Source: Acinetobacter lwoffii (GTDB taxonomy: Bacteria; Pseudomonadota; Gammaproteobacteria; Pseudomonadales; Moraxellaceae). Taken from it: 64,000 nt of DNA. Location: the NCBI RefSeq assembly GCF_019343495.1, contig NZ_CP072549.1:2604001-2668000 (forward strand), in the 5' to 3' direction. Under the pieces are notes generated by a model. That model had not been told where the DNA came from. It searched no databases and saw only the letters and a program-made list of their open reading frames with translations. Positions 1-9,057 of this stretch are shown here, one piece after another (positions within the stretch are counted from its first letter, which is position 1; each line of letters opens with the position of its first letter). The position numbers and the translations under genes were made by a program.

Positions 1-929
1 GTTTTTTCAGCTGCTGGTACAGGTGTGTCAAGTGAGAATGAAAAATCTAGAGGCTTGATTTCCTCAGTCACAGTTGGTGCTGTTTCTACTGGAGCAGATT
101 GTTCCAAATCCAGTTTAAAGTCTAAGACAGGTGCCGTTTCTGTTACTGCTGTAGTTTGAATATCTGTAGATGTACTCTGAAATTCAAAATTTACAGAAGG
201 AGCAGCAGGTATAGGAGCCTCTTCAGCTTTTGGTGTTTCTACTGGGGTAGTCTTTGGTTCAAAATTAAATTCAAGTGGTTGAATATCTGCTACAGGTTCT
301 GCAATAGGGGCCGGCTTGCTTGATTGAAAGTCCTGCTGCAATTGTTCAAATGCTAGTTCATTTGAAGGGACCGGTGCAACCAGATCGGCAAAAGCATCTG
401 AAGTTGAAGTAGCTTCCTGCGCAGAAGAAGTTTTAGGCTGGGCACTTGGGAAATCAATGGTATCTTGTACAGCAGATGAAGATTGTTCGAATTCACGCTG
501 TTTTGCTTCAGCTTGCACCAGAATCTCATCTAAATGCAAAGAACGGATATGGTTGAGCAGCTGTGAAATTGCAAACTCATCTTTTTGTAAGATATGAATA
601 TCCAATAACAATAGATAGAGTTCATGCTGGGAATTATCCCGATTCAGTGCCTGGTTAATCTGTGCTTCGGCCGCAAAAAAATTACGTTCTTGAATCAGGC
701 CTTCAATTTTCTTGCGTGTTTCTGCTGATAATGGCGTTGCTGATTTTTTTGTGACCCCGACTGGCTCCACCACCTTGGTTCTTTGTGGGGCAGCTTTTGA
801 CGCAGAACCAGGTTTTTTTGCTTTTACCGTTTTAGTTTTTGCTTTATCTGATTCTTGAGCATCTTGTCGTTTTTTAAAGACAATTAATACGATGATCAAT
901 ATCACTAATGGAATCACATAAATCAGCAT
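1..929 (-). CDS. FimV-like membrane-anchored protein, cytoplasmic half (partial, runs off the left edge)
   Basis: The frame is open from ATG at 929 to the window edge, so only about 309 N-terminal residues are visible. It begins with one hydrophobic helix (residues 1-18) followed by a basic KKRQ stop-transfer stretch. A helical TPR-like segment follows at about residues 70-135 (IEGLIQERNFFAAEAQINQA), then a long Pro/Ala/Thr/Glu-rich linker. The linker repeats a short acidic-aromatic motif: LEFNFEP, VNFEFQS, LDFKLDL, LDFSFSL. This membrane helix, helical repeat and acidic linker order matches the part of Pseudomonas FimV that follows the LysM domain. The ribosome site AAGGGG lies 6 bases upstream. 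The preceding gene supplies the periplasmic half. The two are in the same frame, separated by 69 bases with three in-frame stops. Function as a polar or type IV pilus assembly factor is inferred. Confidence 0.72.
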   Translation of the reverse strand, partial: MLIYVIPLVILIIVLIVFKKRQDAQESDKAKTKTVKAKKPGSASKAAPQRTKVVEPVGVTKKSATPLSAETRKKIEGLIQERNFFAAEAQINQALNRDNSQHELYLLLLDIHILQKDEFAISQLLNHIRSLHLDEILVQAEAKQREFEQSSSAVQDTIDFPSAQPKTSSAQEATSTSDAFADLVAPVPSNELAFEQLQQDFQSSKPAPIAEPVADIQPLEFNFEPKTTPVETPKAEEAPIPAAPSVNFEFQSTSTDIQTTAVTETAPVLDFKLDLEQSAPVETAPTVTEEIKPLDFSFSLDTPVPAAEK

Positions 930-995
930 GTTTTACCCCTTGGGGATAGAGTAGTTTAAGTTCGCCTATCCCAATAAATCGTCATGTGTAACTTT

Positions 996-2582
996 TTAAT
1001 TAATTGGCTTCTTATCTGCTTGTTGGGCTTTGAGCTGTTGTTGTAGCTGGGCCAGACGCGCATTTAATAACTGAATTCTGTGATCCTTCTGATTGAGTGC
1101 CAATTCTAATTCAGTTACGTTTCTCTGTAATTTAACGGTTTTTTCTCGGGCTGTCATAACTTTTAATGACAATTCCTTTGATGTTTGATTGCGTTCTGTG
1201 TTCTGGTTTGCAGAAACTTGCCCGGAATCGCGCTGGTTCTCAGCCACTAGGCTCATTTCTGCCTGATTCAGGCGGTATTTAGTCTTGCCAGTAGGCTTAG
1301 ACGGTAGCTCGGTTTGCTTTGCCGCAGTGACTTTAATAGGCGCAGGTGTAGGATGAGTCGTATTTAAGTTCAATGCAGCACCCTTGCGTAGACGATCGGC
1401 ATTTCCTCCGATAAAGGCATGCTCATTGTCTTTTTTGATTTGCTGCATGACTTCGTTGACCGGGCGCTGCTGCTGTTCGGCAATTCGTGAAGCAATCCCC
1501 CACAGTGACTCATTGGATTGAACGACATAAGTAGGTGAAGTTTGATTTGAAGCTACTTTGACTGGTTGAGCTTTTGCAGTCACTGGAGCCGGAGTTTTCA
1601 CCGGATTGGCTGATCCAGTTGATTTTCTGGCTTGCTCCTCAGCAAACTTTTTCACCAATGGATCACTAGAGGCAGTTTGATGATCAGAATGGGACTCTAC
1701 AGCTTTCTGCACATCTGCTTTATTTGATGCTGATGCGCTTTGATTTGCTGGCATCGTACTAGCTGGTTTGTTTGTAGTCGAAGCTGCTGCAGGAGCAGGC
1801 GATGCAAGAGTTGCTTGTGAGGTCTTTACTGAATCTGAAAGCGCCGCTGCAGTTTTATCTGGGGCTTGAGTATCGGGTGCAGTTACAGCCTCGCTTTTCA
1901 GTATAGGCGCAATCGCTTGAGCCTGAATCGCTGGACTTGATGTCATTACAGCTGGCACAAATGCAGTTTTAGGAATAGAAGTGTTCGATAATACAGGTGG
2001 TGCTGTGCGTTGCAATGCCAATGGCTTTTCTAAAACCGGTGGCTTATTTGAGGCAGCGGAAGCTGCTGTACTGTAATGGCTACTTACGGGTAAGTTGAGT
2101 GCAATATCTTTTTCACTGACGACGACAACTGGTGCAAGCGGACGTTCATTCTGTTTGAGACTAGCTTTTAATAAATCGGTTTTAGCTTGTAAGGGTGTAC
2201 GAATATGTTGCAGCCGTGCGGCATTGCCTTCCTTGATTTTGACAATAATATTCAGCTCGCGCTCTGTCATGGGGCGAGAAGAAGTAATGGTAATAACCCC
2301 GGTGCCATTATTGCTGCGCCGAGTAAAAAAGTTCAGATGACCAGGTGGCTGATGCGATGCACCAATTGACATTAAATCTTCAGGTGAAGCCAGACTGACT
2401 TCAATCGGCAGATTGATATCAGACTGCCGAAAAGTCATTTCTGCATAGAGTAATTCCCCAGGGGCAGACTGAATCTGAACCGGATCTACATTAATCGCAT
2501 AAATGTTTTGTGAAGCGACAATGGCTAAAATGGCAAGCTTTAATTTGTTATATACAGTCATCTTAATCGTGAGCTCAGTCAT
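996..2582 (-). CDS. fimV: FimV-like periplasmic protein with LysM domain
   Basis: FimV proteins bind peptidoglycan and support type IV pilus assembly and polar organisation. This one starts with a signal or anchor segment (KLKLAILAIVASQNIYA). Next comes the conserved FimV N-terminal domain (about residues 30-135, from INVDPVQIQSAPGELLYAEM). A low-complexity Ala/Pro/Thr/Ser linker follows, then a LysM domain at about residues 350-405 (YVVQSNESLWGIA), and a coiled coil at about 455-522. Met8 (2561) gives a more typical signal peptide than Met1, so the start is uncertain. The protein is 528 aa, shorter than canonical FimV, which continues into a membrane helix and cytoplasmic TPR domain. Those parts are encoded by the next gene. 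It lies downstream of asd but behind asd's terminator, so it probably has its own promoter. Confidence 0.82.
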   Translation of the reverse strand: MTELTIKMTVYNKLKLAILAIVASQNIYAINVDPVQIQSAPGELLYAEMTFRQSDINLPIEVSLASPEDLMSIGASHQPPGHLNFFTRRSNNGTGVITITSSRPMTERELNIIVKIKEGNAARLQHIRTPLQAKTDLLKASLKQNERPLAPVVVVSEKDIALNLPVSSHYSTAASAASNKPPVLEKPLALQRTAPPVLSNTSIPKTAFVPAVMTSSPAIQAQAIAPILKSEAVTAPDTQAPDKTAAALSDSVKTSQATLASPAPAAASTTNKPASTMPANQSASASNKADVQKAVESHSDHQTASSDPLVKKFAEEQARKSTGSANPVKTPAPVTAKAQPVKVASNQTSPTYVVQSNESLWGIASRIAEQQQRPVNEVMQQIKKDNEHAFIGGNADRLRKGAALNLNTTHPTPAPIKVTAAKQTELPSKPTGKTKYRLNQAEMSLVAENQRDSGQVSANQNTERNQTSKELSLKVMTAREKTVKLQRNVTELELALNQKDHRIQLLNARLAQLQQQLKAQQADKKPIN

Positions 2583-2654
2583 TATCGCATAGCGAAAATT
2601 ATAGATTAACGGGATGTTTGTTTTTTGTAAAATACTTACGCAATAGTTACATAA

Positions 2655-2682
2655 AAAAGCCGATCAATAAAGATCGGCTTTT
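2655..2682 (-). terminator. Rho-independent terminator of asd
   Basis: An 11-bp stem (AAAAGCCGATC paired with GATCGGCTTTT) is followed on the minus strand by a T run. It sits about 20 bases after the asd stop codon. It could work in both directions, but no plus-strand gene ends here. Confidence 0.85.
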
Positions 2683-2702
2683 GGCTTTATATCCAAAGGA
2701 TA

Positions 2703-3821
2703 TTAGGCATTTTTATAATCAATCAGAATACGCAGCATACGGCGTAATGGCTCGGCAGCACCCCAAAGCAACTGGTCACCTACAGTGAATGCACCCAGAT
2801 ATTCTTTACCCATGTTCAGCTTGCGCAGGCGGCCGACTGGAACGCTTAAAGTACCTGTTACAGCAACAGGCGTCAGATCAGTCATCGATGCTTCACGAGT
2901 ATTTGGAACCACTTTAGACCAGTCATTGGCACGTGCAATGATGTCTTCGATTTCATCCAAAGGTACATCTTTTTTCAATTTCAGGGTTAATGCCTGAGAG
3001 TGACAACGCATGGCACCAATACGCACGCAGTGACCATCAATTGGCACGATCTGCTGGTTGCCCAGAATCTTGTTGGTTTCAACCTGACCTTTCCATTCTT
3101 CTTTCGACTGGCCGCTTTCCAGTTGCTTGTCGATATAAGGAATGAGTGAACCAGCCAAAGGAACGCCAAAGTTTGCAGACGGGAAGCCTTCACCACGTTG
3201 TAATTCAGCAATTCTAGAGTCGATATCCAGAATTGGAGAACGCGGATCATCTAGCAACTCTTTGGTATTGTTATATAAATAACCCATACCATTGATCAGT
3301 TCACGCATGTTTTGCGCGCCTGCACCTGAAGCGGCCTGATAGGTCATTGACGTTGCCCATTCCACCAGATTGTTCTGGAACAGACCGCCCAAGCCCATCA
3401 GCATCAAGGAAACTGTACAGTTACCACCGACAAAAGTCTTGGTGCCTTTAACCAAACCATCTTTGATCACATGCATGTTGACCGGATCAAGTACGATGAT
3501 GGCTTCATCATCCATACGTAAGGTTGATGCTGCATCAATCCAGTAACCGTTCCAGCCTTCAGCTTTCAATTTCGGGAAAACTTCAGAGGTATAGTCGCCA
3601 CCTTGACAGGTAATAATGACATCCATTTGCTTCAGACTGTTAATGTCTGATGCATCCATAAGTGCTGGGGCGGTCTTACCGCCAAATGCCGGCGCTTCAC
3701 CGCCTGCATTACTGGTAGAGAAATAGAATGGCTCAAAATGAGCAAAATCATTCTCTTCAACCATACGTTGCATAAGGACGGAACCAACCATCCCGCGCCA
3801 ACCGACCAGACCTACTTTCAT
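2703..3821 (-). CDS. asd: Aspartate-semialdehyde dehydrogenase
   Basis: Asd reduces aspartyl phosphate to aspartate semialdehyde with NADPH. This is the branch point to lysine/diaminopimelate, threonine and methionine, in the cytoplasm. The N-terminus has the nucleotide-binding loop [17 protein letters not shown]. The active-site cysteine is Cys135 in [10 protein letters not shown], and the substrate-binding stretch [17 protein letters not shown] is present. The length of 372 aa is normal for the gammaproteobacterial form. ATG 3819-3821 is preceded by GAGG. The gene stands alone between a promoter-like sequence and a strong terminator. metX, which acts further along the methionine branch, is 39 kb away in this window. 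Confidence 0.97.
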   Translation of the reverse strand: MKVGLVGWRGMVGSVLMQRMVEENDFAHFEPFYFSTSNAGGEAPAFGGKTAPALMDASDINSLKQMDVIITCQGGDYTSEVFPKLKAEGWNGYWIDAASTLRMDDEAIIVLDPVNMHVIKDGLVKGTKTFVGGNCTVSLMLMGLGGLFQNNLVEWATSMTYQAASGAGAQNMRELINGMGYLYNNTKELLDDPRSPILDIDSRIAELQRGEGFPSANFGVPLAGSLIPYIDKQLESGQSKEEWKGQVETNKILGNQQIVPIDGHCVRIGAMRCHSQALTLKLKKDVPLDEIEDIIARANDWSKVVPNTREASMTDLTPVAVTGTLSVPVGRLRKLNMGKEYLGAFTVGDQLLWGAAEPLRRMLRILIDYKNA

Positions 3822-3862
3822 GTCACTTTGCCTCGGTGCGTTAAAAAATCAAAAGGGATTCG

Positions 3863-3890
3863 AGTGTACCAAAAAGGGACTCAACTGCAA
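3863..3890 (-). promoter_or_regulatory. Candidate sigma-70 promoter for asd
   Basis: On the minus strand, TTGCAG (3885-3890) and TACACT (3863-3868) are separated by 16 bp, about 40 bp upstream of the asd start. Both hexamers differ slightly from consensus, and this is a visual match only. Confidence 0.4.
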
Positions 3891-4009
3891 GAGCTACACA
3901 ATCAAAACATCAATATTCTTGAGAGAAATATCTGCTTTATGATACATACAAAATTGATAACGTCATTTTTCTTTTAGAAAAAATAATAACTTAATTAAGA
4001 GCGCAGTTT

Positions 4010-5140
4010 ATGATATGGGTTATCCAAATTCTGGCAATCATTGTCATTTGGTTAAGTTTTTGGTCACTGATACCACGCGATGAATGGTGGATTCGGGGTG
4101 CGGATTTTCCACGCTTACAAATTCTGGTATTAGGCTTTATCGCCTTTGTGCTGTTCTTGGTTCTGGAGCATCCCTGGACCTGGTTGAATCAGCTGCTTTT
4201 TGTCGGGCTGATGGCAGCTTTGGCCTATCAGTTGAAAATGGTATTGCCCTATACCTTTATCTGGAAAAAACAGGTCAAGCAGGTCAAGCAGGATCAGCTG
4301 GATCCGCAACGTCAAATTTCCCTGGTCGTTTCCAATGTACTTACTACCAATACCAAATATCATTTACTGATCGAGCAGATCCAGATTCATCAGCCAGATC
4401 TGGTTTTGACTCTGGAAACCGATCAAAACTGGCAAAATGCACTCTCGGTGATTGAAGCCGATTATCCTTATCGCGTGCCTGTGCCTTTGGATAACCTGTA
4501 TGGCATGCATCTATATAGCAAGCTCGAACTGAGAGAAACCGAGGTTAAATTTATTCTGAGTGATGAAATTCCCTCCATTCATACCACGGTGATCTTACGC
4601 TCAGGACAACCGGTACAGCTTTACTGTCTGCATCCTAAACCACCTAGCCCGACCGAGGCCAAGGATTCTACCTTGCGTGATGCTGAACTGCTAATTGTCG
4701 GTGATCAGATTAAAGATCTGGATGAAAGCTGTATCGTGATGGGCGATCTGAATGACGTGGCCTGGTCACGTACCACACGCCTGTTTCAACGCATTAGTGG
4801 ACTGCTGGATCCGCGGGTAGGGCGTCATTATGTGAATACTTTTCACGCAGATTATCCTTTTTTTCGCTGGTCGCTGGATCACGTCTTTCACAGTACCGAT
4901 TTTGCCTTGGTACACATGGAGCGTTTACCGCATGTAGGTTCTGACCATTTTCCGGTCTTTCTGGTTTTGCAAACCGGTCGGGTATTCGAGCATATTCAGG
5001 AAGAATTAGAACAAACTGATGAAGATGAGCAGGAAGCACAAAAAGCCATTGAAGAGGGCATTCAGAAAGCAGAGAAAGAGGAAAAAATAGTCACTGATGA
5101 AGTTGCTCTGGCATATAAAGAAGGGGGCAAAATCTCTTAG
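4010..5140 (+). CDS. Membrane-anchored endonuclease/exonuclease/phosphatase (EEP) family protein
   Basis: The N-terminal 90 residues hold three hydrophobic helices (about 3-20, 35-52 and 58-77). A basic, Gln-rich linker leads to an EEP catalytic domain at about residues 100-330. Signature pieces are SLVVSNVL, LTLETDQ, YCLHPKPPSP (His strand), the metal-binding MGDLND at about 244-249, WSLDHVF, and the terminal catalytic SDHFPV at about 311-316. EEP enzymes hydrolyse phosphodiester or phosphomonoester bonds with Mg; the substrate cannot be read from the sequence. The last 50 residues form a highly charged Glu/Lys helix (ELEQTDEDEQEAQ). ATG 4010 has no strong ribosome site. The gene is monocistronic, and the active domain side of the membrane is not resolved. 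Confidence 0.85.
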   Translation: MIWVIQILAIIVIWLSFWSLIPRDEWWIRGADFPRLQILVLGFIAFVLFLVLEHPWTWLNQLLFVGLMAALAYQLKMVLPYTFIWKKQVKQVKQDQLDPQRQISLVVSNVLTTNTKYHLLIEQIQIHQPDLVLTLETDQNWQNALSVIEADYPYRVPVPLDNLYGMHLYSKLELRETEVKFILSDEIPSIHTTVILRSGQPVQLYCLHPKPPSPTEAKDSTLRDAELLIVGDQIKDLDESCIVMGDLNDVAWSRTTRLFQRISGLLDPRVGRHYVNTFHADYPFFRWSLDHVFHSTDFALVHMERLPHVGSDHFPVFLVLQTGRVFEHIQEELEQTDEDEQEAQKAIEEGIQKAEKEEKIVTDEVALAYKEGGKIS

Positions 5141-5463
5141 CTTTTTAGAAGAAAAGTGTACGATATTGCTTACAACAGTTTACGCTTCTTGCGAATGGGC
5201 AGGGGTTGGGAATCTGGGTATTCTAGGTTTATCAGCACAGGGAGTCGAGAAAGGATATTCTCATAAGGAAGACGAAGCTGAATGAAAACATCATGGATAT
5301 GATGCTGAAAGGGAAATCACAAAAAAGCAGAACGAATTATAATATGTGAAAGCACAACCTCATTAACCCGAGTTTTACAGGATGTAGAGCTCGGGTTAAA
5401 TTATTTCAATTACTTAAACATGATTTTAAGCTATAGCCCTTCAAATTCCGTGATCAAATCGAT
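5141..5463. other. Intergenic region with a long inverted repeat
   Basis: I find no convincing gene here; a short reading frame at 5097-5285 overlaps the EEP gene and has no family features. The notable element is a perfect 10-bp inverted repeat, TTAACCCGAG (5363-5372) and CTCGGGTTAA (5390-5399), with a 17-base spacer. It lies between the convergent EEP and acyltransferase genes and is most likely a transcription terminator, although the loop is long and the following T run weak. Confidence 0.5.
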
Positions 5464-6399
5464 TTAGTAAATTGATTTATAACCTTCAGGGCGAGTCTTA
5501 AAACGGCGGTGGAACCACATATATTGGGTCGGTGCGATGCGCAACTGCTGCTCAATCACCCGGTTCACGCGAGTGGCATCTTCAACTTCATTCTCACTAG
5601 GGAAGTTTTCCAGTGCCGGTTCAATGAGCACATGGTAGCGCGGATTGTTAATATCGCCATGACGGTAGAAATATAAAGGAATTGCAGCCGCTTTGGTCAT
5701 TTTCAGTAAACGGCGATGTGCGGTTACAGTCGCCGCAGGCACGCCAAAAAAAGGTGCCATCACGCCTTGTTTTAAACCATAATCCTGATCCGGACTGTAC
5801 CAGATCGCATGGCCATTTTTCAGGTTACGTACCAGACCGCGCATATCATCATGGTCAATCTGATTGGCATAAATTGTGGCGCGACAACGGTAAATCAGCA
5901 TGTCCAAAAGTGGATTATTCTGCGGACGATAGACCACATCCGGTTCAAAATATTGTGCGCAAAGATAACCACCCGCATCGAGCAAAGTTGAATGCGTGCC
6001 TAATAACAGCATGCCTTGGCCTGCGGCTTGTGCCTTCTGAATATGTTCCAAGCCTTCAATACTGACGCGGCCCTGAAACCATTTCGGACTGTACCAGGCA
6101 TTCAGCGTCTCAAACACCCCCAGCATTTGATCGATAAATACCTGACGGGCATTGTCCTGTACCTGCTCTTTAGACCATTCAGGAAAACAAACTTCCAGAT
6201 TGCGAAGTGTGGTTTCACGGCGTGATTTGAGGTATTTAAAAGAAAGCTGGCCCAGCAGGGACGCCAGACGATGCTGAATGGCCCAAGGTAAGATCGCCAG
6301 AATCATCAGGAAAATAATGCCTAGCCATTTGCCCCAATATTGAGGTAACAGGAATGACCATTGAAATTCACCGGGTTGATATGCAGGCTGAGTACTCAT
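5464..6399 (-). CDS. lpxL: Lipid A biosynthesis lauroyl-type acyltransferase (LpxL/HtrB family)
   Basis: Late acyltransferases of this family add a secondary acyl chain to lipid A at the inner membrane. The catalytic HX4D box is GTHSTLLDAG. Other family blocks are VVYRPQNNPLLD, AIWYSPDQDYG and the C-terminal YMWFHRRFKTRPEG. The last is nearly the same as the tail of E. coli LpxL, which favours LpxL over LpxM; the exact acyl specificity is not readable. One membrane helix lies at about residues 25-40. I place the start at ATG 6399 (311 aa) because the upstream codon at 6417 is TTG. Neither has a good ribosome site. The gene is convergent with the EEP gene. Confidence 0.85.
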   Translation of the reverse strand: MSTQPAYQPGEFQWSFLLPQYWGKWLGIIFLMILAILPWAIQHRLASLLGQLSFKYLKSRRETTLRNLEVCFPEWSKEQVQDNARQVFIDQMLGVFETLNAWYSPKWFQGRVSIEGLEHIQKAQAAGQGMLLLGTHSTLLDAGGYLCAQYFEPDVVYRPQNNPLLDMLIYRCRATIYANQIDHDDMRGLVRNLKNGHAIWYSPDQDYGLKQGVMAPFFGVPAATVTAHRRLLKMTKAAAIPLYFYRHGDINNPRYHVLIEPALENFPSENEVEDATRVNRVIEQQLRIAPTQYMWFHRRFKTRPEGYKSIY

Positions 6400-6457
6400 A
6401 AAATAATTTAGGGCCAAAAGATTAAATGCAGTCTAACAGAGAAGATTATTGAAATAA

Positions 6458-6487
6458 AAAAGCATCTGTACGAATACAGATGCTTTA
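6458..6487 (-). terminator. Terminator downstream of uup
   Basis: A stem of AAAGCATCTGTA pairing with TACAGATGCTTT around a CGAA loop is followed by a minus-strand T run. It lies 20 bases past the uup stop. Confidence 0.85.
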
Positions 6488-6506
6488 GTAAAAGCTCGGG
6501 GAATAT

Positions 6507-8411
6507 TTAGCCGTTACTTAGGTTGTCCAGTTCTTCCCAACGCTCTAATTTTTCCAGTAACAGCTCATCAATTTCGGATAAGCGTTTAGACAGTTTCAAT
6601 GCTTTATCGGAATCAGTCACAAATAAAGAGCCATCAGCCAGTTGTGCGTTGATCTCGGCCTGCTCTTTTTCTAGCGCTTCCATTTCAGCAGGAAGTTGCT
6701 CGAGTGCACGTTGGTCTTTATAACTGAGTTTAACTTTTTTGGCAGCGGCCGGCGCAGTCTCGGCTTCTGCTTTGGCTATGGCTTTTTTCACGGCACTTTT
6801 TTGGTCAACCACGGTTTGATCCGGACGTTGTTCAAGATAATCCTGATAACCGCCAACATATTCGTCAATATTGCCCTTACCATCAAAGACCCAAGTGGAT
6901 GTTACCACGTTGTCCATAAAGGCACGGTCATGCGAGATCAACAGCAGGGTGCCTTTGTAGCCACCCAGCATCTCTTCCAGTAACTCTAAAGTCACCATAT
7001 CCAGGTCGTTGGTTGGCTCATCCATCACAATCAGGTTCGATGGTTTCAGCAACAGTTTCGCTAGCAGGATACGGTTGCGCTCACCACCTGACAAAGCTTT
7101 GACTGGTGTACGGGCACGTTCTGGCGAAAACAGGAAATCTTGTAAATAACTATAGATATGACGACGGTTACCATTCACATCCACGTGGTCAGAACCTTCT
7201 GAGACGTTATCTTTAACAGATTTTTCCAGATCCAGCGCATTACGGAGCTGGTCGAAATAGGCCACTTCTAACTGCGTACCGGTCTTCACCGTACCGCCAT
7301 GTTCTAGCTCGCCCAGAATGGCTTTAATGAGGGTAGTTTTACCGACACCGTTATCACCGACCAGACCGATACGGTCGCCACGGAGGACAAGTGCAGAGAA
7401 GTTGTTGATGATCGGTGCATTGTCACCGAATTTCACACTCAGGTTCTCAATTTCAAACACCAGTTTGCCGGAACGGTTGGCATCCTGAGTCGCCATCGTC
7501 ACTTTACCTTGTTGCGAACGACGTGCTCTAGATTCTTCACGTAATGCTTTTAGGGCACGGACACGACCTTCGTTACGGGTACGACGGGCTTTAATCCCTT
7601 GACGGATCCAGACTTCTTCCTCAGCCAGCTTTTTATCGAACAGCGCATTTTGCTTTTCTTCAGCTTCCATTTGCTGGGCTTTCAGGTCTAGATAACGTGA
7701 ATAGTTACCTTCATAACTACGCAGTTGACCACGATCCAGTTCAACAATACGGGTAGCAATGCTATCGACAAAGGCACGGTCATGCGAAATGAACAATAGG
7801 GTCAAATTATTTTGATCGAGCAGGAATTTTTCCAGCCATTCGATACTTTCAACGTCTAAATGGTTAGTCGGTTCGTCCAGTAACAGCACATCGGGTTGGG
7901 TAAGTAAAGCACGTGCCAGTAGTACACGACGCTTACGACCACCAGATAAATCGGCAAGATCTGCATCCGGGTCCAGGCCCATTTTGCTTAAAATCGAATT
8001 GACTTTGGTTTCCAGCGCCCAGCCATCCAGCTGATCCATTTTGTGTTGCAGGTTGCCCATACGATCACAGGCGTCCATGTCACCGAGTACACAGGCTTCA
8101 CTGGCAGCATGATAAGCACGCAAAACTTCCGATGCTTCACCGGCACCATCTGCCACGATATCAGCCACTTTACCTGAATCCATCGGTACATCTTGCGCCA
8201 GCATGGAAATAGTAATGCCGTTTTGTAATGAAACTTCGCCGTTGTCAGGCAGTAAACTTCCTTCAATCAGCTTAAGTAAGGTAGACTTACCCTCACCATT
8301 ACGGCCAATCAAACACACTCGTTCGCCGCGTTCCAAGTTAAAATTCGCGCCGTCGAGCAGGGCGGGTCCACCAAACGCAAGTTGGACATCCCTAAGGGTA
8401 ATATAGGCCAT
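6507..8411 (-). CDS. uup: ABC-F family ATPase Uup
   Basis: Uup is a soluble ABC-F protein linked to ribosome function and to precise excision of transposons. Two nucleotide-binding domains are clear. The first has Walker A GRNGEGKST (residues 36-44), signature LSGGRKRRV and Walker B VLLLDEPTNHLD. The second has GDNGVGKTT, LSGGERNRI and LIVMDEPTNDLD. A Lys/Arg/Glu-rich linker separates them, and a Glu/Lys coiled-coil C-terminal domain (about 560-634) is typical of Uup and distinguishes it from EttA. I start at ATG 8409-8411 (634 aa), preceded by AGGAAA. A longer frame to 8459 would overlap slyX and adds non-family residues. It is divergent from slyX, with 33 bp between starts. Confidence 0.93.
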   Translation of the reverse strand: MAYITLRDVQLAFGGPALLDGANFNLERGERVCLIGRNGEGKSTLLKLIEGSLLPDNGEVSLQNGITISMLAQDVPMDSGKVADIVADGAGEASEVLRAYHAASEACVLGDMDACDRMGNLQHKMDQLDGWALETKVNSILSKMGLDPDADLADLSGGRKRRVLLARALLTQPDVLLLDEPTNHLDVESIEWLEKFLLDQNNLTLLFISHDRAFVDSIATRIVELDRGQLRSYEGNYSRYLDLKAQQMEAEEKQNALFDKKLAEEEVWIRQGIKARRTRNEGRVRALKALREESRARRSQQGKVTMATQDANRSGKLVFEIENLSVKFGDNAPIINNFSALVLRGDRIGLVGDNGVGKTTLIKAILGELEHGGTVKTGTQLEVAYFDQLRNALDLEKSVKDNVSEGSDHVDVNGNRRHIYSYLQDFLFSPERARTPVKALSGGERNRILLAKLLLKPSNLIVMDEPTNDLDMVTLELLEEMLGGYKGTLLLISHDRAFMDNVVTSTWVFDGKGNIDEYVGGYQDYLEQRPDQTVVDQKSAVKKAIAKAEAETAPAAAKKVKLSYKDQRALEQLPAEMEALEKEQAEINAQLADGSLFVTDSDKALKLSKRLSEIDELLLEKLERWEELDNLSNG

Positions 8412-8444
8412 AATGTTTCCTGAAATCCCCAATGAGGACTTTAA

Positions 8445-8690
8445 ATGACTAAACAACAAAATCTAAATGATCAGGCGTCATTTTCCGCACCCATTGAAGA
8501 TTTGCAAGTGCGAATTGCATTTTTAGACGATTTAGTTGAACAGTTGAATGATCAGGTGGCTAAACAGACCCTGGAAATTGCTGATCTGAAAAAGCAAATG
8601 ACGCTGTTATATCAACGTGTTGAGTCCTCCGACCTGTCTGAAGGCATTGCAGAATTTGATCCGGTTGCAGATCGCCCACCACATTATTAA
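8445..8690 (+). CDS. slyX: SlyX family coiled-coil protein
   Basis: An 81-aa soluble protein with a predicted coiled coil at about residues 16-60 (EDLQVRIAFLDDLVEQLNDQ) and the hallmark SlyX ending RPPHY. The molecular role of SlyX is not established. The ribosome site GAGGA is well placed before ATG 8445. It diverges from uup and ends in its own terminator. Confidence 0.88.
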   Translation: MTKQQNLNDQASFSAPIEDLQVRIAFLDDLVEQLNDQVAKQTLEIADLKKQMTLLYQRVESSDLSEGIAEFDPVADRPPHY

Positions 8691-9057
8691 TTTGCAACCA
8701 ATGATTTAATCAACAATGACCCTTAGGTAATCTAAGGGTTTTTTATTGAAAAATAAAAATGAACCAATCTATAAGGTGATAAAAAGAGAAATATTTTTGT
8801 TTTGAATGGGCTTTTAAATTGCCTTAAACACGCATATAAAAGTAATAAAGCGCAACGCGATGATCAAGTTCAAAAGAGTTTTCCTGCTGAAAACAAATAT
8901 TCGCGCTCGTAAACAGATTTCTTGCAGGTATTTCATAAAATGCAGTTTGGATCTCTGCCGAAACAGGCCTGCACCCATTCAACCGTAAAATTATTTGACC
9001 TTTCACTCACTTCCTACTCTAATACCGGCTCTCAGGTACATTCCGGAATTGCGTCCC
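8691..9057. other. Intergenic region after slyX
   Basis: It contains the slyX terminator at 8719-8745, followed by about 310 bp of AT-rich sequence in which I recognise no gene, RNA or clear operator. The promoter for the following hypothetical gene should lie here. Confidence 0.4.
8719..8745 (+). terminator. Rho-independent terminator of slyX
   Basis: The stem ACCCTTAG pairs with CTAAGGGT around a GTAAT loop and is followed by TTTTTT on the plus strand, 29 bases after the slyX stop. Confidence 0.88.

Noticed and set aside
930..995. Single-base sequencing error or programmed frameshift joining the two FimV halves
   Set aside because: The halves are already in the same frame and are separated by three stop codons, so one error cannot join them; the second half has a proper ribosome site.
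5097..5285. 62-aa frame after the EEP gene
   Set aside because: It starts inside the EEP gene in another frame and has no recognisable features or ribosome site.
8411..8459. Longer N-terminus for Uup
   Set aside because: It would run into slyX, and ATG 8411 has a good AGGAAA site and the family start.
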